DNA of 64,000 nucleotides from Sphingomonas sp. LY29 (GCF_035593985.1 NZ_CP141587.1:372001-436000), one strand, 5' to 3'; shown: positions 28,242-36,766, numbered from the stretch's first letter. Notes: generated by a model from the sequence alone, not told the origin. Program-made: numbers and translations.

Positions 28242-29495
28242 GTGGGCGGTAAGCGCGTGCTTTATCTCAGCTACGACGGAATGACCGACCCTCTCGGCGC
28301 TTCACAAGTCCTACCGTATCTGGCCGGCTTGTCCGCCGTGGGCCATCAGATCACGCTGATCAGCTTCGAAAAGCCCGAGCGCGGCGAGACTGAGCGCCAG
28401 GCCGTCCGCGACCAATGCGCGAAGATCGGGATCGATTGGCATCCCCTCTCCTATCACAAGCGTCCGCCGATCTTTTCGACGGTGTACGATCTCATGGCGA
28501 TGCGCCGGCTGGCCGACCGGCTTCACCGGCAAAAGCGCTTCGATCTTGTTCATTGCCGCAGCTATCTTTCGGCGATGGTCGGTCACGCGATGCAAGCCTC
28601 GCTCGGCGTTGCCTTCCTGTTCGACATGCGCGGCTTCTGGGCAGACGAGCGTGTCGAGGGTGGACTATGGGACCTTCGCAAGCCGATCTATCGGACCGTC
28701 TACGACTATTTTAAACGACGTGAGCGGCTGTTCCTCGGCGATGCCGCGGCGATCGTCAGCCTGACCGAAGCCGGAAAGCAGACGATGCTGGCCCGCGACG
28801 ATCAGGCGGCGGCGGATACGCCAATGGCCGTGATTCCCTGCTGCGTGAACTTCGACCTCTTCACGCCGCCGACCTCGGAGCGACGCGACCGCGCTCGGAA
28901 AGCACTTGCCATCGAACATGACCGCAAGGTCTTCGCCTACCTCGGCTCGATAGGCACATGGTACATGCTGGATGAAATGCTGGACTGTTTCGCGGTCCAG
29001 CTGACCCGGGATCCGGAGTCGATGTTGCTGTTCATCACCAGAGACGATCCCGCGCTCATTCGCGATGCCGCCTCGGCCAAGGGCATTCCGTCCGCCAACC
29101 TGATGATCCGCGCCGCAAGCCGCGAAGAGGTGTCGCTGTTCCTGTCCGCGGTCGACGTCGGCCTGTTCTTCATCCGGCCGACCTTTTCCAAGCTTGCCAG
29201 CTGCCCGACGAAGCTCGGCGAATTCCTGGCGGCGGGCATTCCGGTTTTGACCAACCGCAATGTCGGCGATGTCGATACCCAAGTCGAAGAGTCCGGAGCA
29301 GGCGCGCTGGTGGATGGCTTCGATACCGGTTCTTATGAGATCGCCTTGGCGACGATCGAACGATTGCCCCCGCGGCCGCAGGAATGGCGAAAGAGCGCGC
29401 GAAAGTGGTTCGATCTTCAGACGGGAATTGCGACTTACGACGCGGTGTATCGCTCCATCACGGACCGGAAGACGTCGACGAGGCGAGGCGCCTGA
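28242..29495 (+). CDS. Glycosyltransferase, family 4-like
   Basis: A 417-residue GT-B glycosyltransferase. The N-terminal VLYLSYDGMTDPLGASQVLPYLAGLS is typical of a group of capsule and O-antigen glycosyltransferases. DLVHCRSYLSAMVGHAM and LFDMRGFWADERVEGG follow; the C-terminal nucleotide-sugar domain has FAYLGSIGTWYMLDEM and KLGEFLAAGIPVLTN. GTG 28242 gives the N-terminus seen in relatives; no ATG fits well. About 240 bases separate it from the divergent flippase. Its last 61 bases overlap antisense the next glycosyltransferase. Confidence 0.85.
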   Translation: MGGKRVLYLSYDGMTDPLGASQVLPYLAGLSAVGHQITLISFEKPERGETERQAVRDQCAKIGIDWHPLSYHKRPPIFSTVYDLMAMRRLADRLHRQKRFDLVHCRSYLSAMVGHAMQASLGVAFLFDMRGFWADERVEGGLWDLRKPIYRTVYDYFKRRERLFLGDAAAIVSLTEAGKQTMLARDDQAAADTPMAVIPCCVNFDLFTPPTSERRDRARKALAIEHDRKVFAYLGSIGTWYMLDEMLDCFAVQLTRDPESMLLFITRDDPALIRDAASAKGIPSANLMIRAASREEVSLFLSAVDVGLFFIRPTFSKLASCPTKLGEFLAAGIPVLTNRNVGDVDTQVEESGAGALVDGFDTGSYEIALATIERLPPRPQEWRKSARKWFDLQTGIATYDAVYRSITDRKTSTRRGA

Positions 29496-30514
29496 GACGC
29501 CAGGGAATATTCCTTCACGGCGATATCTCGTCCGGCACGACCCATCCGTTGGCGAAGGTCTGCGTCGGCGATCAGCCGTTCGAGGGCCGCCCGCCATTGC
29601 GACAGGTCGGTGGCCAAAATGCCGTTCATCCCTTCGCGCACGATGGACGAGTTCACACCGACCGGCGCCCCCACCACCGGCAGGCCGCATGCCATATACT
29701 GAATGAGCTTGTAGCCACTCTTGCCGCGCTCGAACGGCCCGTCGATGAGCGGCATGATGCCGATGTCCATTGACTGGACGTCGGCGATCTCGCGCTCTTC
29801 CGACCACTGGACGAGATCGAGACCGTCGAACCCATCTGCCGACGCGCCAGCCCCGGCACCGACCACGCGGATTCTCACGCCATGGCGCTCGACCAATTCC
29901 TTCAGCAGGGGAAGCAAGGGCCGCACCATCGGCCATGTAGATGGCGACCCGATCCACCCAATCGTCAACGGCTGGCTACCCTCGCGTGGGTCCGGCACAT
30001 AGAGGTTGGTGTCGACGACGGTCGGCAGGACGATGCTGTTCTTGCAGAACTGCAAGGCATAGGATCGCAGATACTCGTTGCCGCAGCAGCAAGCCGTCGC
30101 GCCAGCCATCAAGCCGTCCAGCTTCCCCGTGAGCAAGCGCCGCCGGGCCCGCGATGCATGGTGAGCGAATGCCTCGAAAAAGGCGTCGTCCATGTCGTAA
30201 ATGACCGGGCGCCCCGTCGCGAAAATGAGCTTCTCGAACACGGACGGAAGCATCGGGAATAGCTCGGCGTAAACCCATAGGACATCGTAATGGCGCGCCT
30301 CGATCAGCTGACCGAAGCGCCTCAGGTAGGAACAGGCGATCGGTCCCTTGGCGGCACCTTCCCCGGTAGCCAGACTGCGTACATAATCTTCACCCAGCAG
30401 CGGACGATAGTCGACGTGGATTCCCGCGTCGGCAAGCAACGGCAGATACTGCAGGACCCGCTGCCTCGTACTTGCGGCTTCGCGATCGTATTTCGTGAAT
30501 GCCAGAACGCGCAT
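29435..30514 (-). CDS. Glycosyltransferase (GT-B, family 4-like)
   Basis: A 359-residue protein starting MRVLAFTKYDREAASTRQRV. It has VLWVYAELFPMLP, VIYDMDDAFFEAF, a Cys-rich GATACCCGNEYLRSYA segment, PTVVDTNLYVP, IGWIGSPSTWPMVRPLLP and FERGKSGYKLIQYMACGLPVVGAPVGVN, all typical of group 1 glycosyltransferases. Substrate unknown. It is 5 bases after the EpsG-like gene and overlaps the end of the convergent glycosyltransferase by 61 bases. Confidence 0.87.
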   Translation of the reverse strand: MRVLAFTKYDREAASTRQRVLQYLPLLADAGIHVDYRPLLGEDYVRSLATGEGAAKGPIACSYLRRFGQLIEARHYDVLWVYAELFPMLPSVFEKLIFATGRPVIYDMDDAFFEAFAHHASRARRRLLTGKLDGLMAGATACCCGNEYLRSYALQFCKNSIVLPTVVDTNLYVPDPREGSQPLTIGWIGSPSTWPMVRPLLPLLKELVERHGVRIRVVGAGAGASADGFDGLDLVQWSEEREIADVQSMDIGIMPLIDGPFERGKSGYKLIQYMACGLPVVGAPVGVNSSIVREGMNGILATDLSQWRAALERLIADADLRQRMGRAGRDIAVKEYSLASQAPRLVDVFRSVMERYTAS

Positions 30515-30519
30515 CGATC

Positions 30520-31569
30520 CTACCAGAGCGGATATAACTGGTAGGGAACCCAATATTGGGCGTGCTCGGCGAAGTTGAGCCACACGAACTGAATCGCGAA
30601 ACAGTAGACCGCAACCGCGACCTTGTGCAGCGAGAAGCCGGGAAACGCGATGCCAAGTCTACAAAATATCGCAATCTGGAGCGGCAAGACGTACAACGCG
30701 ACGCGGTCCACCGCGGTCGACGAAGGCGTGGTCGCCAAGACGATGACTAGTGCCAGCGCGGCAAGCGCGAAGTTTCGCCACAACTTGCGCTCCCCCTCGT
30801 CGAAGGCAAAGCGGTGCATCCATGGCAGGTAGATGAGCGCCGGAAGCGCCCCCATCGCGACGCGGATGATGGCACCCTGCGATGAATATTCCGCCTCGAC
30901 GTAGTTGCGCATCAGCCCTTCGACCGCGTCGGAGACGAAGACGTCGTAGAGCAGCACCGACGCGGCGAGCCCGACGATGAGGTTCAACGCCAGATTACGC
31001 TGTCCGGCGAAGATCGCGACCGGCAAGGCCAGGACCGCCGACTTATGGAAGGTCGCCGCGAGCGCGATGTAGCCTATATAAACAGTGATCGAACGCCCGC
31101 GACACAGGGCCGCAAGACCAGCCATCACGACCGCGAGTGCGACGCTCTGACGGGAATATCCCATCGCGACGACGATCGCGAAGTAAGGAAAGGCGATGAG
31201 AACGGCGAGCCACGGATTGGGCTGGATGCGGGCGAAAGAGAAGAGCCCGGCCGCGAAGACGACGCCGCAGAACATGTTGACGACCCAGATTTCGAACCCT
31301 GCGGCCTGAACGACCCAGTTGATGAACTGATATCCCGGATCGCCGAGCACAAGCATCTCGCCCAATTCGGAGAAGCGGGCGTACGAGAAGATGAACTCGT
31401 AATTCTCCCAGTCGGCGCCGACCTCGTACCGCAAGCCGATCATCAACGCGATGAAGACCATCGCCAGGAAAAGGAGCGGCAACGGCGCCTTGCCCGAAGG
31501 GTTGCTCCGTTCCCCGGTCACGAACGAGCCGAGCGTCAGGATTGCGAAAAATGACCAGTAAACAATCAT
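30520..31569 (-). CDS. EpsG-family polysaccharide polymerase (Wzy-like)
   Basis: A 349-residue polytopic membrane protein with about ten hydrophobic segments. The motif ALMIGLRYEVGADWENYEFIF is the EpsG signature (RxxVGxDxxxY), and MGYSRQSVALAVVMAG is the second common stretch. EpsG proteins are thought to polymerise repeat units in exopolysaccharide systems. It lies 1 base after the lasso B2 gene on the same strand, so lasso and glycan genes may share transcripts. Confidence 0.85.
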   Translation of the reverse strand: MIVYWSFFAILTLGSFVTGERSNPSGKAPLPLLFLAMVFIALMIGLRYEVGADWENYEFIFSYARFSELGEMLVLGDPGYQFINWVVQAAGFEIWVVNMFCGVVFAAGLFSFARIQPNPWLAVLIAFPYFAIVVAMGYSRQSVALAVVMAGLAALCRGRSITVYIGYIALAATFHKSAVLALPVAIFAGQRNLALNLIVGLAASVLLYDVFVSDAVEGLMRNYVEAEYSSQGAIIRVAMGALPALIYLPWMHRFAFDEGERKLWRNFALAALALVIVLATTPSSTAVDRVALYVLPLQIAIFCRLGIAFPGFSLHKVAVAVYCFAIQFVWLNFAEHAQYWVPYQLYPLW

Positions 31570-31570
31570 G

Positions 31571-32032
31571 TCAGGCGTCTACCGCAGGAACCCGAGTGGG
31601 AAAAACCGCCATGCAAACATAATTGGGACGCTCCTCGGCCCCGGTGACGATCTGGTCATCCACCGTCAGCCATACATGGGCCTTCAGATCCTGAGGGTTG
31701 CGGCAAATGCCATAGTGCAGGAACGAAGCGATCCCGCGCCGACGCAAGGCCCAGTGCATCGCGAAAGCGCGCTGGATGCACACGATCCGTACAGGCAGCC
31801 GATTGTTCACGCGGTCGATCGCTCGCTTGATATCCGCAACGCAGCGCACCTTTGCAGGACTTGTGCGCAAATCGGCCCGCGGCGCGCCGACAAGTCGTAC
31901 CAAATGGCGGAACGGCAGGATCGCGACCAGCAACGCGGCGGCCAGGCACCAGACCGTCATCTCGGCGAAGAGGAGATATTCGCGGACCGGCACCTTCGTC
32001 CGTGGTTGTTGGGGATGATTGTACGCGCTCAC
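31571..32032 (-). CDS. Lasso peptide biosynthesis B2 protein (transglutaminase-like leader protease)
   Basis: A 153-residue protein of the lasso B2 family, which cuts the leader from the precursor before cyclisation. The Cys-protease core is visible: catalytic Cys in IVCIQRAFAMHWALRRRGI (about residue 85), then FLHYGICRN and the His in KAHVWLTVDD (about 119). The N-terminal third is hydrophobic (VWCLAAALLVAILPFRHLVRLVG), as in proteobacterial B2 proteins. I choose GTG 32032 from the usual B2 length; the frame stays open to an ATG at 32185. It is separated from B1 by a 267-base divergent gap and is followed at once by the EpsG gene. Confidence 0.82.
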   Translation of the reverse strand: MSAYNHPQQPRTKVPVREYLLFAEMTVWCLAAALLVAILPFRHLVRLVGAPRADLRTSPAKVRCVADIKRAIDRVNNRLPVRIVCIQRAFAMHWALRRRGIASFLHYGICRNPQDLKAHVWLTVDDQIVTGAEERPNYVCMAVFPTRVPAVDA

Positions 32033-32299
32033 CGTTCCGGTTCCGTCCTTGGCCGTCAGGAGGCCGTCGTTCCTTCGGCCTCGCGTTGCTCGTCTAGGGT
32101 CCCGGCGTCCAACATGGAAGCCAGACACGGAGCGAACGACTCGATCTTTCGGTCTCGCCGTCCGCGATCCCCGGGAAAATGACACGACGCCTCCTTGCGC
32201 GCTGGAAGACTTTGAATTGACCGGCTACGCTCGACGACGAACGGGATCGCCGGTGAATTGCGAATGAAGCAGACCGACGTTTCCAAAGAAGGACTGCCC

Positions 32300-32566
32300 A
32301 TGACGACCTACCGTCGATCCCCAGAAGCCTTATTCGAAAATGTCGACGGCGACATCCTTGCGCTGAATGTGCAGCGTGGCGCCTGCTACGGCATGGAGAA
32401 CGTCACCGCTGAGGTCTGGAAGGCGCTTTCGGAGCCGCTCGACCTTGAAGGATTGTGCGACCGACTTGGCAGTGATTTCGACATGCGCGACCCGCAGTGT
32501 CGCCGCGACTTGACCCAACTGCTTCACGAGATGGTCGACGAAGGACTCATCGAAAGCATCGCGTGA
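32300..32566 (+). CDS. Lasso peptide B1 / PqqD-family RiPP recognition element
   Basis: An 88-residue PqqD-fold protein. Relatives bind the leader of a RiPP precursor and hand it to the protease and cyclase. Typical elements are ENVDGDILALNVQRGACYGMENVTAEVWKAL and a C-terminal winged helix (LTQLLHEMVDEGLIES). ATG 32300 has an ideal ribosome site (AAGGA, 6 bases away), although the frame opens 14 codons earlier at a TTG. Unusually it stands alone on the plus strand between the minus-strand B2 and cyclase genes, so it must have its own promoter in the gap before it. It converges on the cyclase gene 4 bases later. Confidence 0.88.
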   Translation: MTTYRRSPEALFENVDGDILALNVQRGACYGMENVTAEVWKALSEPLDLEGLCDRLGSDFDMRDPQCRRDLTQLLHEMVDEGLIESIA

Positions 32567-32570
32567 ACCC

Positions 32571-33392
32571 CTAATCCGGGAAATGCGTGTTCACGAACAT
32601 CGCCACGGACAAGGTGCTCAGCAGCTTGTTGACATACAGGTCGTAAACGTCTGACCGCCCGCCCCCGGTCCGCGGCCAGCGGTTCAGGAGCTCGTCGATC
32701 GCCCGCCGGTCGATCATCTCCCGCACTATGCTGTTTCGCCCCACCCGGTCGAATGCCGCGCCGACTTCCCTCGGGTCGATGACCTCGTTCCAGTCGGCGC
32801 CCTGGAAACCCCGGATCGGTGAATGGCGCACCGCGTCCGGGATTCTCGCGCCGAAGGCAGCCTCGTAGACCGGGCGCGCCGTTCCGATCGGAACGAAGTG
32901 AGCCGCGGGAATCGCGAGACAGCGTTCAGCGAGGCGGCGGTCCCCGGTCGGATCGCGAACTTCCACGCCCTGATGGACCAGCGGCGAAGTGGATATCGGC
33001 TCCATCATCGTCAGGATGTGAGCGACATCGTCGCGATAGCTGCGTTCGGGTCGCCAATCGCGGGTGCGGCGGTGCCGTTGCCGTTCGGCGCTCACGCGAA
33101 ATGCTCCCTTCAGCATCGGCATCGAGGCGTCGAAGTCGAGCCCCCTGCCCGTCACCCGAACCGCAGCCTTGTAAAGCGCCGCGGGAAGAAACGGCCCGAA
33201 GCTGACGCTGGCCACGCTTCGCCAGGAAGAGGCCGAGCGACCACCGATCGTCGTGGCTGCACGCCACCAGGCTGCCGCTCCGTCCTGTGTCAGTAGGTCT
33301 CCAAGCGCTTTGCTCCCGCCCATGCTGACGGTGAAATTGCCGACTTGACCGGTGAAAAGAACCGAGGCTCCGACGCCATCACACCGCTTCAT
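32571..33392 (-). CDS. Lasso cyclase, C-terminal fragment (asparagine-synthetase-like, frameshifted)
   Basis: This 273-codon frame encodes the C-terminal half of the asparagine-synthetase-like lasso cyclase: VGASVLFTGQVGNFTVS, then GVEVRDPTGDRRLAERCLAIP and SPIRGFQGADW, motifs of McjC/LarC-type enzymes, which adenylate the ring Asp/Glu and close the macrolactam. Homology runs upstream of its ATG into WWDAV, so the ATG is not the ancestral start; the protein was one chain with the N-terminal frame and a one-base shift near 33405-33412 split it. The ATG overlaps the stop of the upstream frame as ATGA, so it could still be translated as a second subunit. Confidence 0.75.
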   Translation of the reverse strand: MKRCDGVGASVLFTGQVGNFTVSMGGSKALGDLLTQDGAAAWWRAATTIGGRSASSWRSVASVSFGPFLPAALYKAAVRVTGRGLDFDASMPMLKGAFRVSAERQRHRRTRDWRPERSYRDDVAHILTMMEPISTSPLVHQGVEVRDPTGDRRLAERCLAIPAAHFVPIGTARPVYEAAFGARIPDAVRHSPIRGFQGADWNEVIDPREVGAAFDRVGRNSIVREMIDRRAIDELLNRWPRTGGGRSDVYDLYVNKLLSTLSVAMFVNTHFPD

Positions 33393-34480
33393 GACCGCGT
33401 CCCACCATCCAATGTTGGCAGGTTGAACTGCGGCCAGAAGTGGCAGCGATTATGCTCCTCCAAGGCGGAGAGGAAGTTGCGCGATCCGGCCCGGACGATC
33501 TCATGATGGATGGTGGGATATGTTCTTGCAGTAACTCCAGCGAGGACGGACTCGTCCGCGATCCATCTATCGCGGGCCCCGTCATCGAACCCTGCGTCAG
33601 GAGCGGACGTCATGGCATGAAGACGTTCGCCACCTTCACCCAGAACAATCGCGGCTGAAGTGGCGACCGCGCTGCTGTAGCGCCCAGCGCTGAAGTGTGA
33701 TGCGACGGATCCCGCATTGCGACGGAGGCGGGCGCGAACGGATCGATCCAGTTCCTCGCGCAACGATGCACCCGTGTCGGCAAGGCTTTCGCGAATGATT
33801 GGCACGTCGGCAGGAAACCATAATTGCCTGGTGCTGGTGCCGAATGCAGAGAATTCGACTGCCGTCCCCTGTCGAACCGCGTCGATGCCCTGATACAGGG
33901 TCAAGGACCCGTCGGAGAAAACTTCCCCCGACGTAGCGGCGGCTAGGTTCTCGAGGTTTGGCGTGGCGCCGATGCCATCGATAACGCGCAAGGACGCCGG
34001 TTGGCTGGCGAAGGCGATGCCGTGCGGCATTTCAGCGTAGAAGAGCGAACGCAGCGACATTGGGCTTCGCGCCAGCGTGAGCTTACGTTCTTCCCCCTCC
34101 CGAACCGCCAGCGCGATGTCGCCGATGACATGATCGAACAAGTCGACGCGCCAGCGCCTCCACGCGTGCAGGAGAAGCGAGGCATCACCGATTTGATCCA
34201 CGCTGAGCTTTGGAAGGCCCAGCCGCGCGATGATTTCGGCGCGATTATCGATACGGGCATCGCTCACGAATAGCGACTGGCCACAGTGTGCAGGCATGAC
34301 ACCTGCATCGGAGCGATCCTCCCTAAGGACCGGCACGAGCAGGCAGGCGAAATCGGCCAGATCTACTTGACGTGAAACAACGGCGTTCGATGCCCGAAGC
34401 ACCAATGCTTCGAGCATCGCACGACCGCTTGAGGGACAGCCATTCCCGCTTCGCGAAGCGAAGCCGGCTATCACCGACAT
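33389..34480 (-). CDS. Lasso cyclase, N-terminal fragment (asparagine-synthetase-like, frameshifted)
   Basis: This 363-codon frame encodes the glutaminase-like domain (MSVIAGFAS; residues 1-220; no Cys2, as usual in lasso cyclases) and the start of the synthetase domain. The ATP-PPi loop reads SAGRYSSAV at 264-272: the Asp of SxGxDSS is Tyr268 (codon 33677-33679), one base change from GAC. The frame ends in GGTRS and a stop just where family homology continues in the next frame. Frameshift plus a lost PPi-loop residue suggest an inactive enzyme. The precursor gene lies just upstream on the same strand. Confidence 0.78.
   Translation of the reverse strand: MSVIAGFASRSGNGCPSSGRAMLEALVLRASNAVVSRQVDLADFACLLVPVLREDRSDAGVMPAHCGQSLFVSDARIDNRAEIIARLGLPKLSVDQIGDASLLLHAWRRWRVDLFDHVIGDIALAVREGEERKLTLARSPMSLRSLFYAEMPHGIAFASQPASLRVIDGIGATPNLENLAAATSGEVFSDGSLTLYQGIDAVRQGTAVEFSAFGTSTRQLWFPADVPIIRESLADTGASLREELDRSVRARLRRNAGSVASHFSAGRYSSAVATSAAIVLGEGGERLHAMTSAPDAGFDDGARDRWIADESVLAGVTARTYPTIHHEIVRAGSRNFLSALEEHNRCHFWPQFNLPTLDGGTRS
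33405..33412 (-). other. Site of the one-base frameshift in the lasso cyclase
   Basis: Read on the minus strand, FNLPTL is in the upstream frame and GWWDAVMKRCDG in the downstream frame; the change falls in the bases TTGGATGG. One extra G after TTG would restore an unbroken chain, so loss of a base from a GGG run is the simplest history. A sequencing error would look the same. Confidence 0.65.
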
Positions 34481-34509
34481 TGATTAATTATAACGTCGAG
34501 ACGACGAGA

Positions 34510-34635
34510 TTAGGAACGTTTCGCCTGTCCGGTACCGTCGCCGCGGCTACCCGTCGGATGTGCTTCGGCCGAACCAGCGGAAATCTTGCGAAGGACTGGA
34601 TTAGTCCACGGCTTGAGATTTTTGGCACACATCAT
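34510..34635 (-). CDS. Lasso peptide precursor (41 aa)
   Basis: A 41-codon gene in the gap between the kinase and cyclase genes. The leader carries KPWTNPVLRKI (residues 8-18), which fits the YxxPxL recognition motif bound by B1 proteins, with Trp in the aromatic place. The C-terminal part reads AHPTGSRGDGTGQAKRS (25-41): Ala1 and Asp9 of this core are correctly spaced for a nine-residue macrolactam ring, and the last residue is Ser, the phosphate acceptor of lasso tailoring kinases. The exact leader cut is inference; no Thr stands at the usual -2 place. Start is ATG 34635 or the adjacent ATG 34632, with AGGA just before. Confidence 0.75.
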   Translation of the reverse strand: MMCAKNLKPWTNPVLRKISAGSAEAHPTGSRGDGTGQAKRS

Positions 34636-34705
34636 TCCTAAAACTACATCGGCACTGCGTCGCCACGCGAACCCCCATCAGAAAAATCCTGTTAATCAAT
34701 GTCGT

Positions 34706-35608
34706 TCAATCTGTGTTTCCGCCGATCGAATTAATGAGAAGTTGAAGATCGCCGACCATTCGATCGCGCGACCAAGGACGCACATAGCGAAGAACCTTCG
34801 TCGACTTCGCGAGGCGAAGGCACGATTCCCAGTGAAGCTTGGACTGATCGAGAGTCGGGACGTACCCCCCTCGATAGGTGTTGGCGACGAGCGCCTCGAC
34901 CGCATGAACGCCTTGCATGGGCTCGAGGGACACGACGTCCCCTCGCGCCAGGATAACGATTGCTTTCAACGGGCGGTCCGTTTCCGCAACCGTTGAAAGC
35001 GGAACATCGAACTTCCGATATTTCTCGTCGCCCGCGTAGGAAAGTTCATAGTCGGCGGGATCCCGACCGGAACCGACGACCGCGGCCTCCCAGAGGCGCA
35101 CGCGCGGGATGCCAGGACTGACGATCGGCTCGCCCCTTTCGTCGAAACTGACGACGACGACATCGTCCGCCAGCACGGGATATCCGGCGTCATGGAAACA
35201 GGCGGCCAGTGTGGACTTACCCGCGCCTGAGTGCCCCATGAAAGCGCACGCCTGCCCGTCGATCACGATGGCGTTGGCGTGCAGTGGAAGCAGACCGCGC
35301 TGATGAAGGACGACGCCCATCACCGAACCAAGCAAGAACAGCCGAACGTTCGCCCATTCGGCCCCCGGTGCGGGGTCGACCACGATTCGATTGCCGTCCT
35401 GGATCAGGTAGGAGGCGACATCCTCGATGCCGATCAACATCCCGCCGGGCACGCGATGCTCCCCAGGCCCGAGTTCTGCGCCTACCGGAACCGACCCGAC
35501 TTCAATGCAGACGTCCGGGGTAACAGGTTCGATTGCTACGAGTTCAGGAAGATAGATGGCGCTCGCAAACGTCAATCCAAACAATCGGTAATATCGTAAA
35601 TCGTTCAT
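34706..35608 (-). CDS. HPr-kinase-like lasso peptide tailoring kinase
   Basis: A 300-residue protein with an HprK-type P-loop domain: LLPLHANAIV with the conserved His110, Walker A GHSGAGKST at 125-133, and YPVLADDVVVVSF at 143-155. It lacks an HPr regulatory N-terminal domain. Homologues in lasso clusters (PadeK, ThcoK, SyanK) phosphorylate the side chain of the C-terminal serine of the precursor. The precursor encoded 70 bases downstream does end in Ser, which supports this role. It is divergent from the nucleotidyltransferase gene. Confidence 0.83.
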   Translation of the reverse strand: MNDLRYYRLFGLTFASAIYLPELVAIEPVTPDVCIEVGSVPVGAELGPGEHRVPGGMLIGIEDVASYLIQDGNRIVVDPAPGAEWANVRLFLLGSVMGVVLHQRGLLPLHANAIVIDGQACAFMGHSGAGKSTLAACFHDAGYPVLADDVVVVSFDERGEPIVSPGIPRVRLWEAAVVGSGRDPADYELSYAGDEKYRKFDVPLSTVAETDRPLKAIVILARGDVVSLEPMQGVHAVEALVANTYRGGYVPTLDQSKLHWESCLRLAKSTKVLRYVRPWSRDRMVGDLQLLINSIGGNTD

Positions 35609-35699
35609 TAGCGATCGTTAGCTGCCCCCGCCGCTTAGCGCCATGCAGGCAACTGGAAAGCCGTAGCACAATTCGCCCGGCTTGCCCTATGCATCCTCA

Positions 35700-36740
35700 A
35701 TGCTCGAAGATCCTGAATTCCGACTGCTCCTGTCCGCGTGCCGTGCTTCTTACCAGAATTCGGCCAAATTCGGATCGGCGCCAATCGACGAAGAGCGCTT
35801 TCTTCGGCTTGTCGGACGTCATCGTGTCGACGGCGTCGCCAATGCCGGAATATCTGCGCTCGTCGAGGGAGAGGGCTACGGATTCCAGGCTCAGCTTGCC
35901 CGCCAAGCAAGCGCGGTGATCAGTCGGAACATGCTTCAGCTGGTGGGGTATCGGGACCTTCACCGGGCCCTGGCCGGTGTCGGGGTGGATCATATCTTCG
36001 TCAAAGGCGCGACGTTGGGCGCGCTCGCCTATCCCTCTGCCTTTATCAAGCGCGGGCTCGATATCGATATTCTCGTCGACGACGTCATCGGCGCCGCAAA
36101 TGTCCTGTCGGGACTCGGCTACACTTGTGACGACCAGACGCTATCGCACCCGGCGCGCCTCGCGGAGTGGCACCGCCACCACAAGGAGACATCATGGATC
36201 AGGGCCGACGGAGTGATGATCGATCTTCACTCTCGGCTGACCGATCATCGCGCGCTGATCCCGACAATAGGACTCGCCACCCCTCGGCAGACTGTCGAGC
36301 TGCCGGGCGGGATGGCTCTGCCGACGCTCGCCGACCCTGAACTCTTCGCTCACCTTTGCGTGCATGGCGCCTCAAGCTGCTGGTTTCGACTCAAATGGAT
36401 CGTGGACCTTTCGGCTTGGGCACATGCCCGCGACATCGACGTGCTCTATTCTCGCTCGCTTGCACTGGGTGCGGGTCGCGCTTCGGGCCAGGCGCTGTTG
36501 CTCGCGGACCGGCTCGGCCTGCTCGATCTTTCCAATACTCTGCGGGACACCATCTCGCGCGACCGCATCACGCAATGGCTCGCGAAACTAGCAGAGCGCG
36601 AGCTTCTCGATATCCGCGAGCCGACCGAAGTCACGCTCGGCACGTTGCCGATACGGGGATCGCAACTGCTTATGCATAAGGGAATGTCCACCGCCCTTCG
36701 CGAAGGCTATCGCCAAATTTTGGAGGTATCGCGAGCCTGA
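35700..36740 (+). CDS. Nucleotidyltransferase-fold protein of lasso clusters
   Basis: A 346-residue protein of the NTP_transf_5-type nucleotidyltransferase family. The core is HIFVKGATLGALAYPSAFIKRGLDIDILVDD, with the two Asp of a nucleotidyltransferase metal site, then a helical part with DPELFAHLCVHGASSCWFRLKWIVDLSAWA. Homologues sit with HprK-like kinases in lasso clusters; in the pseudomycoidin cluster such a protein further modifies the phosphorylated C-terminus. A TTG at 35682 is an alternative start. Divergent from the kinase across about 90 bases. Confidence 0.78.
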   Translation: MLEDPEFRLLLSACRASYQNSAKFGSAPIDEERFLRLVGRHRVDGVANAGISALVEGEGYGFQAQLARQASAVISRNMLQLVGYRDLHRALAGVGVDHIFVKGATLGALAYPSAFIKRGLDIDILVDDVIGAANVLSGLGYTCDDQTLSHPARLAEWHRHHKETSWIRADGVMIDLHSRLTDHRALIPTIGLATPRQTVELPGGMALPTLADPELFAHLCVHGASSCWFRLKWIVDLSAWAHARDIDVLYSRSLALGAGRASGQALLLADRLGLLDLSNTLRDTISRDRITQWLAKLAERELLDIREPTEVTLGTLPIRGSQLLMHKGMSTALREGYRQILEVSRA

Positions 36741-36766
36741 ACCGCAGTGCGTGGCGTTCGACGGCG

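Noticed and set aside
32114..32182. A 22-codon plus-strand ORF upstream of B1 as a second lasso precursor
   Set aside because: It has no YxxPxL-like leader motif, no Gly/Ala...Asp/Glu ring spacing and no ribosome site.
33405..33412. Programmed ribosomal frameshifting in the lasso cyclase
   Set aside because: No slippery heptamer or clear downstream stem-loop is visible, and the accompanying loss of the PPi-loop Asp favours decay.
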